A stretch of DNA of 64,000 bases from Bacteroidales bacterium (GCA_022648545.1 JALCMP010000002.1:1-64000), one strand, 5' to 3'; positions 18,489-28,706 are shown, counted from the first letter of the stretch. The notes: generated by a model not told the origin, from the letters alone. A program made the numbers and translations.

Positions 18489-19501
18489 AAGAAGAGCAGA
18501 AAGGGGAAATCTTAATTTACCAGACAGAAGACGGTCAAACGAAAATTGACGTTCGGCTGGAAGATGAAAATGTTTGGCTATCTCAAGGGCAAATGGCCGA
18601 ACTTTATCAGTCCTCCAGAACAAATGTTGTTGAACATATTAAGCACATCTATGAAGAAAAAGAGTTGAATGAAAATTCAACTTGTCGGAAATTCCGACAG
18701 GTTCGGACAGAAGGTGACAGAAGAATAGAAAGAGAAATTTCTTTCTATAACCTGGATATGATCATTTCCCTTGGGTATAGAATCAAATCGCGAGTTGCCA
18801 CCAAATTCCGTATTTGGGCAACTGAACAGTTAAAGGAATATATCATCAAGGGCTTTACAATGGATGATGAGCGCTTGAAACAATTGGGAGGCGGAGGTTA
18901 TTGGTACGAGTTGCTTAACCGTATCCGGGATATTCGTTCATCGGAAAAAGTTTTATACCGGCAAGTCCTTGATCTGTATGCAACCAGTGTCGATTATGAT
19001 CCGCATGTACCTGAATCGATAGAGTTCTTCAAGATTATACAGAACAAACTTCATTATGCTACACATGGGCATACTGCGGCGGAAATTATATATCAACGTG
19101 CGGATAGTGACAAACCTTTTATGGGACTAACCGTTTTCCCCGGTGAACAGCCAACTTCAAAAGATATCACCGTAGCGAAAAATTATTTGAACGAAAATGA
19201 ACTGAAAGTTCTGAATAATCTTGTTTCCGGATATTTCGATTTTGCAGAGATTCAGGCAATGAAACATAAACCTATGTATATGTCCGATTATATCAGGCAA
19301 TTGGACAACATTCTTTCTGCGAGCGGTGAAAAATTATTGCCAAATGCAGGTAGTATCAGTCATAAACAAGCTCTTGAAAAAGCCAAGGCAGAATTCAAAA
19401 AATACCAGGTGAAAACTCTTTCTCCCGTTGAAAAAGCATACCTTGAAAATTTAAAAGCCGTGCAAAAGAAAATCGATAAAAAAGGGCAAAACGATGAATA
19501 A
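18485..19501 (+). CDS. rhuM: RhuM family protein
   Basis: A 338-aa protein with the RhuM family pattern: DVRLEDENVWLSQGQMAELYQSSRTNVVEHIKHIYEE (N-terminal DNA-binding-like region), EISFYNLDMIISLGYRIKSRVATKFRIWA, and the C-terminal LTVFPGEQPTSKDITVAKNYL and YMSDYIRQLD. RhuM is often found inserted in type I R-M operons; its role is not settled (originally a Salmonella virulence-associated ORF). It overlaps hsdM by 4 bp and hsdS by 8 bp, so it is an integral part of this operon. Confidence 0.9.
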   Translation: MKEEQKGEILIYQTEDGQTKIDVRLEDENVWLSQGQMAELYQSSRTNVVEHIKHIYEEKELNENSTCRKFRQVRTEGDRRIEREISFYNLDMIISLGYRIKSRVATKFRIWATEQLKEYIIKGFTMDDERLKQLGGGGYWYELLNRIRDIRSSEKVLYRQVLDLYATSVDYDPHVPESIEFFKIIQNKLHYATHGHTAAEIIYQRADSDKPFMGLTVFPGEQPTSKDITVAKNYLNENELKVLNNLVSGYFDFAEIQAMKHKPMYMSDYIRQLDNILSASGEKLLPNAGSISHKQALEKAKAEFKKYQVKTLSPVEKAYLENLKAVQKKIDKKGQNDE

Positions 19502-20666
19502 GATAGAAAAACTTGTACAACAGCTTTGCCCGAATGATGTGGAATATAAGAAATTGGGGGAAGTTGTAAATATATTAGATAATCTGAGAAACCCTGTTTC
19601 AAAATCAGCCAGAGAAAAAGGGAATATTCCATACTATGGTGCAAATGGGACACAAGATTATGTAAAAGATTACATCTTTGAAGGAGTCTTTCTTTTAATG
19701 GGAGAAGATGGAAGTGTTATGAATAAAAATAATTCTCCTGTCTTACATTGGGCCACTGGAAAGATATGGGTTAATAATCATGCTCATATTATGAGTGAAA
19801 TTAAAAATATTGCACTTCTTAGATTTATTTATTTCTATTTACAAACTGTTGATGTTACCTCAATAGTACGAGGCATGCCTCCAAAAATAAATCAACAAAA
19901 TTTACGAGGAATATATATTCCTATTCCCCCTCTCCCTATCCAGCAAGAAATAGTAACAATCCTCGATAAGTTCACTTCACTGGAAGCCGAACTGGAAGCC
20001 GAACTGGAAGCACGTAAGAAACAATATGAATATTATCGTGATATATTGTTCGATTTTGATAAAGAAATAAATAAAGTAGAAATAGGCAAATTTGCTAAAT
20101 TGTATGCAGGTGCAACGCCAAAAACAAGTATAGCTGATTATTGGGAGAATGGAAATATCCCTTGGATGAGTTCTGGTGAAGTTAATAATGGTAAAATATA
20201 TTCGACTGATAAAAAAATTACAGAATTGGGATTTAAAAAGAGTAGTACTAAATTAGTTCCTGCAAATACTGTAGTGATTGCGCTTGCCGGGCAAGGGAAA
20301 ACAAGAGGAAACGTAGCAATCACCAGAATTCCTTTATGTACGAATCAGTCTTTATGCTCAATCGTAACAAATAAAAAAGTAAATAGTAATTATTTATATT
20401 ATTTTTTGCGATCAAAGTATCAGGAATTAAGACATATATCTTCAGGAGATGGTAATCGAGGTGGATTAAATTTAAAAATGATTAGTAATTATAAGGTTCC
20501 TGTTCCTCCTTTGTCCGAACAAGAGCGTATTGTTTCCATTCTAGATAAATTCGATGCTTTGGTAAACGATATTTCTATTGGGTTACCAGCCGAAATAGAG
20601 GCTCGCCGTAAGCAGTATGAATATTATCGCAACCAATTATTAGATTTTAAACCATTATCAGCATAA
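19494..20666 (+). CDS. hsdS: Type I restriction specificity subunit, HsdS
   Basis: A 390-aa specificity subunit with two target-recognition domains (about residues 15-140 and 195-345), each followed by a conserved helical region (PIPPLPIQQEIVTILDKF and VPPLSEQERIVSILDKF). The helices separate the two half-sites of the bipartite recognition sequence. The first helix holds a repeated LEAE unit at about 163-174, see the 12-bp repeat. It is complete and not flanked by extra partial hsdS genes or recombinase, so no shuffling cassette is apparent within this window. Confidence 0.95.
   Translation: MNKIEKLVQQLCPNDVEYKKLGEVVNILDNLRNPVSKSAREKGNIPYYGANGTQDYVKDYIFEGVFLLMGEDGSVMNKNNSPVLHWATGKIWVNNHAHIMSEIKNIALLRFIYFYLQTVDVTSIVRGMPPKINQQNLRGIYIPIPPLPIQQEIVTILDKFTSLEAELEAELEARKKQYEYYRDILFDFDKEINKVEIGKFAKLYAGATPKTSIADYWENGNIPWMSSGEVNNGKIYSTDKKITELGFKKSSTKLVPANTVVIALAGQGKTRGNVAITRIPLCTNQSLCSIVTNKKVNSNYLYYFLRSKYQELRHISSGDGNRGGLNLKMISNYKVPVPPLSEQERIVSILDKFDALVNDISIGLPAEIEARRKQYEYYRNQLLDFKPLSA
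19980..20012 (+). repeat. 12-bp tandem repeat in the HsdS central helix
   Basis: CTGGAAGCCGAA occurs twice in tandem (19980-19991, 19992-20003) plus a partial third copy, encoding LEAE-LEAE-LEAR. Each 12-bp step adds four residues, about one turn of helix, without changing frame. It has the same design as the TAEL repeats of EcoR124I/EcoDXXI, where copy number sets the spacer length in the DNA target. Confidence 0.85.
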
Positions 20667-20671
20667 AAACA

Positions 20672-21691
20672 ATGGCGAACGACTTAACAAACTCGTCGGT
20701 TACCCGACAAAATATACTTAACAATACCTTAGCTGTTAAAGAGATTCAAAATGCAGTTGGGTTAAAAGGTATTCTGTTTGAAAATGAATATAAATTTCTC
20801 AAACGACAAATTGCCGATTTTTTTGAAGTTACTGAACGAACCATTGATAACTGTCTTGAAAAAAACACAAAAGAATTATCAAAAAACGGCTACGAGGTTC
20901 TCAAAGGTAAACGGTTGATTGACTTAAAGTTGGTGCTTTCAAAAGATTCTGGTAACGAAATAGATTTCGCTACCAAAACAACTATTTTAGGTATCTTTAA
21001 TTTCAGAGCCTTTCTTGATATCGCTATGCTATTGACAGACAGTGACAAAGCGCGTGGATTAAGAAGTGCAATACTAGATATTGTCATTGATACCATCAAC
21101 AAACGTACCGGAGGCAACACAAAATACATCAATCAACGTGATGAGGATTTTATCGGCAACTTATTAAGAAACGAAGATTATCGTAAAGAATTTACAGATG
21201 CACTTCGCGATTGTGTTGATATGGGGAATTTCAAATTTATGGTTTACACTGATAAAGTGTACAAGAGTATTTTTAAAGAAAATGCGGCAGAATATAGAAG
21301 TATCCTTAAATTAAAAAACAAAGAAAATGTACGTCATACAATGTACAGTGAAGTTTTGGATATTATTTCAAGTTACGAAGTCGGTTTTGCCGAAGTTCTC
21401 AGAAAAGAAATAAATAATAAAGGACGAAAATTGTCCTCTTATGAAACCGATAAATTATTTATAGAATTCGAAAACCAGAAACTATGGGAGCCATTAAGAG
21501 AAAAGGCACGCAACAAAATGGCAAGCCGCGATTTATGCTTCAGAGATGCTTTGCACAAAAATCTTGAAGAATATATTAGTTCTGTCCCGCAAGCTGATTT
21601 TGAACGCTTTTTAGGTCAGAAAAGTATGGAACTCGACAAGAGGCTTGAAGAATATAAAGAAGCATTGAAACGATTAAAAGAACGCGACTGA
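20672..21691 (+). CDS. DNA-binding-type protein, probable antitoxin partner of Doc
   Basis: A 339-aa protein with an N-terminal KilA-N/ORF6N-like or RhuM-like segment (ILFENEYKFLKRQIADFFEVTERTIDNCLEKN, residues ~35-66, reads as helix-turn-helix) and a central FRAFLDIAMLLTDSDKARGLRSAILDIVIDTI block. The doc gene starts one base after its stop codon, and this pairing is typical of Fic/Doc toxin-antitoxin modules found inside R-M operons. Antitoxin function is inferred from context. The pair is lower in GC than hsdM and hsdR. Confidence 0.65.
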   Translation: MANDLTNSSVTRQNILNNTLAVKEIQNAVGLKGILFENEYKFLKRQIADFFEVTERTIDNCLEKNTKELSKNGYEVLKGKRLIDLKLVLSKDSGNEIDFATKTTILGIFNFRAFLDIAMLLTDSDKARGLRSAILDIVIDTINKRTGGNTKYINQRDEDFIGNLLRNEDYRKEFTDALRDCVDMGNFKFMVYTDKVYKSIFKENAAEYRSILKLKNKENVRHTMYSEVLDIISSYEVGFAEVLRKEINNKGRKLSSYETDKLFIEFENQKLWEPLREKARNKMASRDLCFRDALHKNLEEYISSVPQADFERFLGQKSMELDKRLEEYKEALKRLKERD

Positions 21692-21692
21692 T

Positions 21693-22145
21693 ATGATCTT
21701 TTATATTACACCGGAACAGGCAAGACAGACGCATAGTAAAACAATCGAATACAGCGGAGGAGGTAACTATGATGTCCTGAATTTGGGCTACTTGTTAAGT
21801 GCTTTGGAACTGATTCAAAACGACGATTATTATCCTGCATTTGAGGATAAACTGGTTCATCTAATATGGTCAATCAATAAAAACCACGCTTATTCTGATG
21901 GGAATAAACGATTGTCCATTACATTAGGTGTCCAATTTTTATCACTCAATGGATATTTGTTTTGCATAGAACGATTTCTTCACGAAATGGAAAATATCAG
22001 CTATCATTTGGCTGCCGGGCATATTAATAAAGAACTCTTAGCAGAGTTAATACATTCTTTCCTGATGAATGAAGAGGATTTTTGCGAAGAACTTAAATTA
22101 AAATTATTATTAGCTATTTCTAATCAGGAAATTGGTTTCGATTAA
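21693..22145 (+). CDS. doc: Death-on-curing (Doc/Fic) family toxin
   Basis: A 150-aa protein with the Doc version of the Fic core, HAYSDGNKR at residues 65-73, and the upstream helix LVHLIWSINKNH. Doc-type enzymes phosphorylate EF-Tu, whereas canonical Fic proteins AMPylate. The final GNKR instead of GNGR supports the Doc assignment. It lies 1 bp behind a probable antitoxin gene and 14 bp before hsdR, inside the R-M operon, where it could punish loss of the operon. Confidence 0.88.
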   Translation: MIFYITPEQARQTHSKTIEYSGGGNYDVLNLGYLLSALELIQNDDYYPAFEDKLVHLIWSINKNHAYSDGNKRLSITLGVQFLSLNGYLFCIERFLHEMENISYHLAAGHINKELLAELIHSFLMNEEDFCEELKLKLLLAISNQEIGFD

Positions 22146-22159
22146 AATATTTAAACATT

Positions 22160-25100
22160 ATGTCATATTCGTTAGTTGCAGAGAATCCCGAAAGTACGGT
22201 TGTTACAGAATATGTTCCAGAATACAAAAGAAAAAAGGAATACCAGTCGGAAGCCGAACTGGAGAAGGCTTTTATCGAGTTATTGCAGCAGCAGGGCTAT
22301 GATTATCTGCAAATTAAAACAGAAAAGGATCTGATAGATAATTTGCGTTGCCAACTATCGAATCTTAATAATTATGTATTTTCCGATGCGGAATGGCATA
22401 ACTTTTTTGCCGGCTTTCTTGCAAATTCAAACGAAGGTATTGAAGAAAAGACACGCACCATTCAGGAGGATTATATCAAAAATCTGAAACGCGACAACGG
22501 TACGACGAAAAACATTTATTTGCTTGACAAGCAAAATATCCATAATAATTTTCTGCAGGTCATCAATCAATACGAGACGGATGCCGGCAGCAGGCCAAAC
22601 AGATATGATGTAACGATTCTTGTGAACGGATTGCCACTTGTACATCTAGAACTCAAAAGGCGCGGGGTGGATATAAAAGAAGCATTTAATCAAATCAACC
22701 GTTATCAGCGGGAAAGCTTTTGGGCGGGAAGCGGATTGTTCGAATATATCCAGATTTTTGTTATTTCGAACGGAACCTATACGAAATACTATTCCAATAC
22801 CACAAGGAACCAACACATAAAGGAGTCCGGCAAAGCACAACTTAAAAACAAAAAGAAGACTTCGGATTCTTTTGAATTTACTTCCTGGTGGGCCGATGCC
22901 AGCAACAAACCGATTACCGACCTGATGGATTTCGGTAAAACTTTTTTTGCCAAACACAGCCTGCTTAACGTATTGACGAAATATTGCGTCTTTACTTCCG
23001 AGAAATTGTTGCTGGTCATGCGTCCTTATCAGATTGTGGCTACCGAACGGATTCTGACAAGAATAAACGTGTCGAATAATTATAAAACTTATGGTACCAT
23101 ACATGGTGGCGGTTATATCTGGCATACGACAGGCAGCGGCAAGACGCTGACTTCTTTTAAGACAGCTCAACTGGCAAGTAAATTACCATACATAGATAAA
23201 GTATTATTTGTGGTCGATCGTAAAGATCTCGACTATCAGACAATGAAAGAGTACGATAAGTTCGAGAAAGGCGCGGCAAACAGTAATAACAGTACTTTTG
23301 TCCTTAAAAGGCAGCTTGAAGATCCCAATGCACGGATTATTATCACTACGATTCAGAAACTGTCGAGGCTTATAAAAAAAGGAAAAAATCTCCCTGCTTT
23401 CAAACAGCATGTAGTGATTATTTTCGATGAATGCCACCGTTCCCAGTTCGGCCATATGCATGAAGATATCATCAAGAATTTTAAGAAATATCATCTTTTC
23501 GGTTTTACCGGGACACCTATTTTTGCCTGTAATGCAAGTAGTTCGGGACAGCCGGATTTGAAGACTACCGAACAGGCTTTCGGGGAAAAGCTTCATACCT
23601 ATACCATAGTCGACGCCATCAACGATAAGAATGTCCTTCCGTTCCGCATCGATTATGTAAGTACAATGAAAGAGGAAGAAAATATTGCCGATGAAAAAGT
23701 ATGGGACATAGACCGTGAAAAGGCTTTGGCTTCTCCGAAACGCATCAGCAACATTGTCAAATATATTCTGGAACATTTCGACCAGAAAACAAAGCGGAAC
23801 AGCTTTTATCAATTAAAAGAAAGGAGGTTGGCCGGATTTAATTCCATTTTTGCCGTTTCATCGATTGAAGCGTCCATGAAATATTATGCCGAATTCAAAA
23901 GACAAATGGCTGGTTTGCCAAGTGACAGGCGGTTGAAAGTGGCCCTTATATACAGTTTCGGAATCAATGAAGAAGAGCACGACGAGAACGGGTTTATTGA
24001 TGATGAAAATCCTGAAGATACAAGTCGTCTGGACCAGACTTCTCGCGATTTTCTGTATGATGCCATACAGGATTACAACGGAATGTTCCAGACAAATTTC
24101 GATACTTCGAGTGAAAAGTTCCAGAATTATTATAAAGATGTTTCTCAAAAAGTTAAGGAGCGCGAAGTAGATTTGCTGATTGTCGTAAATATGTTCCTTA
24201 CCGGTTTTGATGCCACAACGTTGAACACGCTTTGGGTGGACAAGAATCTGCGTTTGCACGGCCTTTTGCAGGCATACAGCCGTACGAACCGTATTTTGAA
24301 TTCCATCAAGACTTTTGGCAACATCGTTTGTTTCCGTAATCTCGAAAAGGCCACAAATGACAGTATTGCCTTGTTCGGAGATAAAGATGCCGGCGGGATC
24401 GTGCTTTTGAGATCGTTTTCCGATTATTATTACGGCTTCACAAACAAAAATGGAAAGAAGGTCAAGGGATACGAGGAAATTATTGCCGAACTTATACAGA
24501 AATATCCGCTCGAAGAACAGATAACAGGTGAAGATAATAAAAAGGGATTTGTAAGGTTATATGGATCTGTATTGAAATTAAGGAATGTTTTGTCCTCGTT
24601 CGACGAATTTGCCGGCAATGAAATTTTATCCGAAAGGGATGTACAAGACTATCATAGTATATATATTAATCTGTATGATGAATTTAGGAAGAAAGATAAG
24701 GGTGACAGCGAAAATGTGAACGATGACATCGTCTTTGAAATGGAATTGATCAAACAAGTTGAAATAAATATAGATTATATCCTGATGTTGATTCGCAAGT
24801 ATCATGCAAGTCATTTAAAAAATAAGGAAATTGTCGTAAGCATTAATAAAGCCGTAGATTCCAGTATGGAATTGCGGAACAAGAAGGATCTTATCGATCA
24901 GTTTATAGAATCTCTTACTCCTCAGATGAATGTGGATGATGACTGGAGCGCATTTGTAAATGCAAAGAAGTCGGAAGAATTGAATCATATCATTGATGAC
25001 GAAAATTTGAATAAAAAGGAGACGGAAACCTTTGTAAGGAATGCTTTCAGAGATGGTTATATACAGGAAACCGGAACTGCAATAACGAAACTCCTGCCTC

Positions 25101-25198
25101 CTCTTGATCCGTTTTCTCCGGATAAGCAGTATGACAAGAAGAAAATCAGCGTGATTGAAAAGCTGAAATTGTTCCTCGACAGGTATTTAGGAATATAA
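22160..25198 (+). CDS. hsdR: Type I restriction endonuclease subunit R, HsdR
   Basis: A 1012-aa motor/nuclease subunit: N-terminal PD-(D/E)XK nuclease (D150, E164-L-K166 in HLELKRRG), Walker A TGSGKT within 322-329, DECH box 423-426, motif III GFTGTPIF, and a C-terminal helical region. It translocates DNA and cuts at a distance when unmethylated sites are bound. All catalytic motifs are intact, so the system should restrict. It is the last gene of the operon; 25199 onward is noncoding. Confidence 0.96.
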   Translation: MSYSLVAENPESTVVTEYVPEYKRKKEYQSEAELEKAFIELLQQQGYDYLQIKTEKDLIDNLRCQLSNLNNYVFSDAEWHNFFAGFLANSNEGIEEKTRTIQEDYIKNLKRDNGTTKNIYLLDKQNIHNNFLQVINQYETDAGSRPNRYDVTILVNGLPLVHLELKRRGVDIKEAFNQINRYQRESFWAGSGLFEYIQIFVISNGTYTKYYSNTTRNQHIKESGKAQLKNKKKTSDSFEFTSWWADASNKPITDLMDFGKTFFAKHSLLNVLTKYCVFTSEKLLLVMRPYQIVATERILTRINVSNNYKTYGTIHGGGYIWHTTGSGKTLTSFKTAQLASKLPYIDKVLFVVDRKDLDYQTMKEYDKFEKGAANSNNSTFVLKRQLEDPNARIIITTIQKLSRLIKKGKNLPAFKQHVVIIFDECHRSQFGHMHEDIIKNFKKYHLFGFTGTPIFACNASSSGQPDLKTTEQAFGEKLHTYTIVDAINDKNVLPFRIDYVSTMKEEENIADEKVWDIDREKALASPKRISNIVKYILEHFDQKTKRNSFYQLKERRLAGFNSIFAVSSIEASMKYYAEFKRQMAGLPSDRRLKVALIYSFGINEEEHDENGFIDDENPEDTSRLDQTSRDFLYDAIQDYNGMFQTNFDTSSEKFQNYYKDVSQKVKEREVDLLIVVNMFLTGFDATTLNTLWVDKNLRLHGLLQAYSRTNRILNSIKTFGNIVCFRNLEKATNDSIALFGDKDAGGIVLLRSFSDYYYGFTNKNGKKVKGYEEIIAELIQKYPLEEQITGEDNKKGFVRLYGSVLKLRNVLSSFDEFAGNEILSERDVQDYHSIYINLYDEFRKKDKGDSENVNDDIVFEMELIKQVEINIDYILMLIRKYHASHLKNKEIVVSINKAVDSSMELRNKKDLIDQFIESLTPQMNVDDDWSAFVNAKKSEELNHIIDDENLNKKETETFVRNAFRDGYIQETGTAITKLLPPLDPFSPDKQYDKKKISVIEKLKLFLDRYLGI

Positions 25199-25558
25199 AA
25201 TGTAGAGTATAAATTATATCATGGCACTTTATAAAAATAGCAATTCAATATTGGCTCAAAATGGGATCAATTGGCTCATGATGGGTTCGTAAATGGATCA
25301 AATGGCTATTAGTTATAAATGATTTTAACAATATGTATTCGTCCCTGAGCACTGATGTGTCGAAGTTTTGCCGAAATCACCAAATAATTGAAGTGATCGA
25401 ATTTTTGAAAAAAGTGAGTTAAAAGCGTATGAAACCTGTAAGAATTTCTTACAAGTTAAAAACAAAGGTTTATGCTCTAAATAGATCTTGCCGGTATCGG
25501 CAAAATTTACTATCTTTATAGCTGATATCGGTCACGAATCTTGCCGATAGATTGAATT
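25199..25558. other. Intergenic region between hsdR and fic
   Basis: About 360 bp without a convincing gene. It contains a run of near-repeats built on ATGG(G/A)TCAA and TTGGCTCA (25259-25310) and, near its right end, the fic promoter/operator region. No terminator with a clear T-run was found directly after hsdR. Confidence 0.6.
25488..25503 (+). promoter_or_regulatory. Palindromic operator upstream of fic
   Basis: TTGCCG-GTAT-CGGCAA is a perfect inverted repeat ending 55 bp before the fic start. A half-site CTTGCCGATAG recurs at 25539-25549 just before the ATG, and a TATCTTTA box (25511-25518) lies between them. The HTH at the N-terminus of the Fic protein makes autoregulation likely. Confidence 0.6.
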
Positions 25559-26446
25559 ATGAAGTTTATTTCAGTAAAACAATTCGCCGAAAAATACGGC
25601 ATTCCTGAACGCACGGCACGTAATTATTGTGCGAAAGGAAAGATCGACGGTGCATTCCTAACGGGTAAGACATGGAATATACCGGAAGATGCGGCCTTGC
25701 CTGAACAGAAGAATGCGAGAAAGAAGATCATGCCTTTGCTTATCGCTCTGCGCAAGGAAAAGGCCGTTAGAATGAAAGGCGGAATTTATCACCTGACACA
25801 AATAAACTTTACTTATAATTCCAATCACATTGAGGGGAATCGCCTGACACACGATCAGACGCGTTATATTTTTGAAACCAATACGATTGGCACTACTAAC
25901 GAAAATATTAATATAGACGATGTTATAGAGACCGTAAACCATTTCCGCTGCGTCGACTTTATTATTAATAATACGGAAGAAAAACTTACGGAAAGCTATA
26001 TAAAAGAGCTCCATTCTATGTTGAAATCCGGCACCTCCGACAGTAGAAAGGATTGGTTTGCCATAGGAGATTATAAGCACCTGCCGAATGAAGGAGGAGG
26101 AATGGAAACCTGCCCTCCCGAGAAAGTGCACAAATGCATAAAAAGCCTTCTTAACGAATACAATATTCAGAAGAAAAAGACGTTGGAAGAAATCATAGAT
26201 TTCCATCAAAAATTCGAGAAAATTCATCCGTTTCAGGATGGCAACGGTCGTGTGGGACGCCTGATCATGTTCAAGGAATGCCTGGCTAACGAACTGGTTC
26301 CGTTCATCATAACCGACAAACTAAAAATGTATTATTACCGGGGTCTTAAAGAATGGGGACACATCAACGGGTATCTTATGGATACATGCCTTACGGCTCA
26401 GGACGAATACAAGGCCTCTCTCAAATATTTCAGAATCCGGTATTGA
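25559..26446 (+). CDS. Fic family AMP-transferase with N-terminal helix-turn-helix
   Basis: A 295-aa protein combining an excisionase/MerR-like HTH (VKQFAEKYGIPERTARNYCAKGKI...GKTWNIP, residues 6-42) with a Fic domain: catalytic HPFQDGNGRVGR at 223-234 and the autoinhibitory SNHIEGN at 88-94, which places it among Fic proteins regulated by an N-terminal inhibitory helix. Such enzymes transfer AMP to hydroxyl side chains. The HTH plus nearby palindromes suggest it represses itself. It stands alone downstream of the R-M operon. Confidence 0.92.
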   Translation: MKFISVKQFAEKYGIPERTARNYCAKGKIDGAFLTGKTWNIPEDAALPEQKNARKKIMPLLIALRKEKAVRMKGGIYHLTQINFTYNSNHIEGNRLTHDQTRYIFETNTIGTTNENINIDDVIETVNHFRCVDFIINNTEEKLTESYIKELHSMLKSGTSDSRKDWFAIGDYKHLPNEGGGMETCPPEKVHKCIKSLLNEYNIQKKKTLEEIIDFHQKFEKIHPFQDGNGRVGRLIMFKECLANELVPFIITDKLKMYYYRGLKEWGHINGYLMDTCLTAQDEYKASLKYFRIRY

Positions 26447-26513
26447 TATTATAATCCGGCAAAATACAGCATGGCGGCCGGAACCTGCAGTAAACGACTA
26501 AAAACAAACAACA

Positions 26514-28379
26514 ATGATAAAAAAATTTCCATCTTTCAACATACAGGGAAAAACAGTACGTAAAATCCCGACAGAAGACTTCTTCAGGAACTCCGAAAAG
26601 ACAGGGTTCCAGCTATCGCCCGACGGCCGTCACATTTCATACATGGCCCCGTACGAAAAACGCTTAAATCTGTTCGTACAGCCGACCAACGGCACGGAAT
26701 CCATCCGAATAACTTCGGAGACGGAACGGAGCATCGCAGGATACATGTGGGCCAACTCCAACCGCCTGTTATTTCTCAAGGACAGCGGGGGCGACGAAAA
26801 TTACCAGCTCTACGGTGTAAACCTTGACGGCAGCAACCTCAAAGCCTACACTGCCATACCCGGCGTACGCACACACATAATAGACGAACTCCCCGACATA
26901 GACTCCATGGTTATAATCGGAACCAACCAGCGCAACCCGCAGATCTTTGATCCGTACCGCCTGAACCTCGAAACCGGCGAGATGACACTGCTCGCCGAAA
27001 ACCCCGGAAACATACAGGGATGGATGACCGATCATGACGGAAAACTCCGCGCAGCCACCGCCATCGTCGATGGCGTCAACACGCAGATACTTTACCGCAA
27101 TACTGAAGCAGAATCTTTCAGGGTGGTTTTAACCACCAACTTTAGGGAAGAAGTTAGTTTCGTTGATTTCACCCCCGACAACAAACAGGTATATGCCATC
27201 ACCAACCTCGGCCGCGACAAGACCGAGCTGGTGCTCATGGATCCGGCAACATGTACAGAGCTGGAGCCGCTTTACAAAAGCGATAAATACGACATTTCCG
27301 GAGTCAACTATTCAGAAGCAAAGAAGAAGCTCACGCATGCCGCATACCTTGGCCACAAGGATCTGGTACGGCACTTTTTTGATGATGACACAAAGAAGCT
27401 GTACGAAAACATCCAAAACAAAATCCCAGGCTGCTGTTTCGGCATTACATCCTGCAACAAAGCCGAAAATATGTTCATCATAACAGTTTACAGCGACCGC
27501 AATCCAGGAACTTACTATCTATACGAAGCACAGACAGACAGTCTTAAAAAGATTACAGAAACACGCCCGTGGATAAAGGAAGAAGAGATGGCAGACATGA
27601 TACCCGTAACCTATCCCACAAGGGATGGTCTGACACTCGAAGCCTATCTTACCCTCCCTGCCGGAAAGACTTTGGAAGAAGCCCGCAACATGCCTGTAAT
27701 AATCAATCCCCACGGAGGCCCGTGGGCACGCGACACATGGGGGTACAACACCGAAGCACAGTTTCTGGCCAACCGCGGCTATGCCGTATTCCAGATGAAC
27801 TTCCGCGGCTCCACCGGCTACGGCCGCAAATTTCTTGAAAGCTCATACAAGCAATGGGGCCAAAGCATGCAGGACGATATCACCGACGGTGCAAAATGGC
27901 TCATAAAACAGGGCATTGCCGATCCCGGACGTATTGCCATATACGGAGGCAGCTACGGGGGTTATGCGACTCTACAAGGCATCACCGGCACGCCGGACCT
28001 GTACTGCTGTGCTGTTGACTATGTCGGCGTATCCAATCTCTTTACTTTTATGAACACCATCCCACCCTACTGGAAACCCATGATGGAGATGATGTACGAA
28101 ATGGTAGGCGATCCCCAAAAAGACAAGGTCATGATGGAAGCCAACTCCCCGGTCTTCCATGCCGACCGCATCAGAGTGCCTCTGTTTATTGCTCAGGGAG
28201 CCAATGATCCACGCGTCAACAAGGCCGAAAGCAACCAGATGGTAGAAGCCCTCCGCAAACGCGGCATCGAGGTGGAATACATGGTCAAGGATAACGAAGG
28301 GCACGGCTTCTCCAACGAAGAAAACCGGCTCGACTTCTACCGCGCCATGGAATCCTTCTTCGCCAAAAACCTCAAATAA
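26514..28379 (+). CDS. S9 family peptidase (acylaminoacyl/oligopeptidase type)
   Basis: A 621-aa protein with an N-terminal seven-bladed propeller-like region (repeated [28 protein letters not shown] patterns) and a C-terminal alpha/beta hydrolase domain: nucleophile Ser480 in GGSYGGYA, Asp in GANDPRVNK and His in [11 protein letters not shown]. These enzymes remove or cleave short peptides. There is no signal peptide ([13 protein letters not shown]), so it should be cytoplasmic. The gene is higher in GC than its neighbours. Confidence 0.93.
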   Translation: MIKKFPSFNIQGKTVRKIPTEDFFRNSEKTGFQLSPDGRHISYMAPYEKRLNLFVQPTNGTESIRITSETERSIAGYMWANSNRLLFLKDSGGDENYQLYGVNLDGSNLKAYTAIPGVRTHIIDELPDIDSMVIIGTNQRNPQIFDPYRLNLETGEMTLLAENPGNIQGWMTDHDGKLRAATAIVDGVNTQILYRNTEAESFRVVLTTNFREEVSFVDFTPDNKQVYAITNLGRDKTELVLMDPATCTELEPLYKSDKYDISGVNYSEAKKKLTHAAYLGHKDLVRHFFDDDTKKLYENIQNKIPGCCFGITSCNKAENMFIITVYSDRNPGTYYLYEAQTDSLKKITETRPWIKEEEMADMIPVTYPTRDGLTLEAYLTLPAGKTLEEARNMPVIINPHGGPWARDTWGYNTEAQFLANRGYAVFQMNFRGSTGYGRKFLESSYKQWGQSMQDDITDGAKWLIKQGIADPGRIAIYGGSYGGYATLQGITGTPDLYCCAVDYVGVSNLFTFMNTIPPYWKPMMEMMYEMVGDPQKDKVMMEANSPVFHADRIRVPLFIAQGANDPRVNKAESNQMVEALRKRGIEVEYMVKDNEGHGFSNEENRLDFYRAMESFFAKNLK

Positions 28380-28389
28380 TGCAAACGGC

Positions 28390-28625
28390 AAGGACTTAAA
28401 TCCGCCTGCCCCTTGTTGATATCCAAAATAGATGAGCCGGTAAACACTACATGAAGACCGGCATGGACATCATAGATTTGTTTCAGTTCCCTACTCCACT
28501 CCTTATATTTATGAATCTCATCAATAAAAAAATATGGACCGCCTTCTTTTACGAATTCGTCTGCCGGAGCATCTCATCCATGTATTGATATAATACAACA
28601 TCTACCATATTTTTAGGGTTTTGTT
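28390..28625 (-). pseudogene. Fragment of an AAA ATPase (Walker B region)
   Basis: On the minus strand the frame reads QQNPKNMVDVVLYQYMDEM, shifts, then APADEFVKEGGPYFFIDEIH with Walker B FFIDEIH, continuing KEWSRELKQIYD, VVFTGSSILDI and NKGQADLS. This is the N-terminal ATPase part of the AAA/DUF4143-type ATPases. The P-loop is missing, a frameshift lies near 28565, and the gene stops at the 3' end of the peptidase gene. It is debris from a different member of the family found at 1941-2927. Confidence 0.75.
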
Positions 28626-28706
28626 GCAAAATTATACTTCAATAAGGGACGTATTATGGTAAATTATTCCCTCAATGAGGGATTTTTATCCATCAGGCAT
28701 TTTTTA

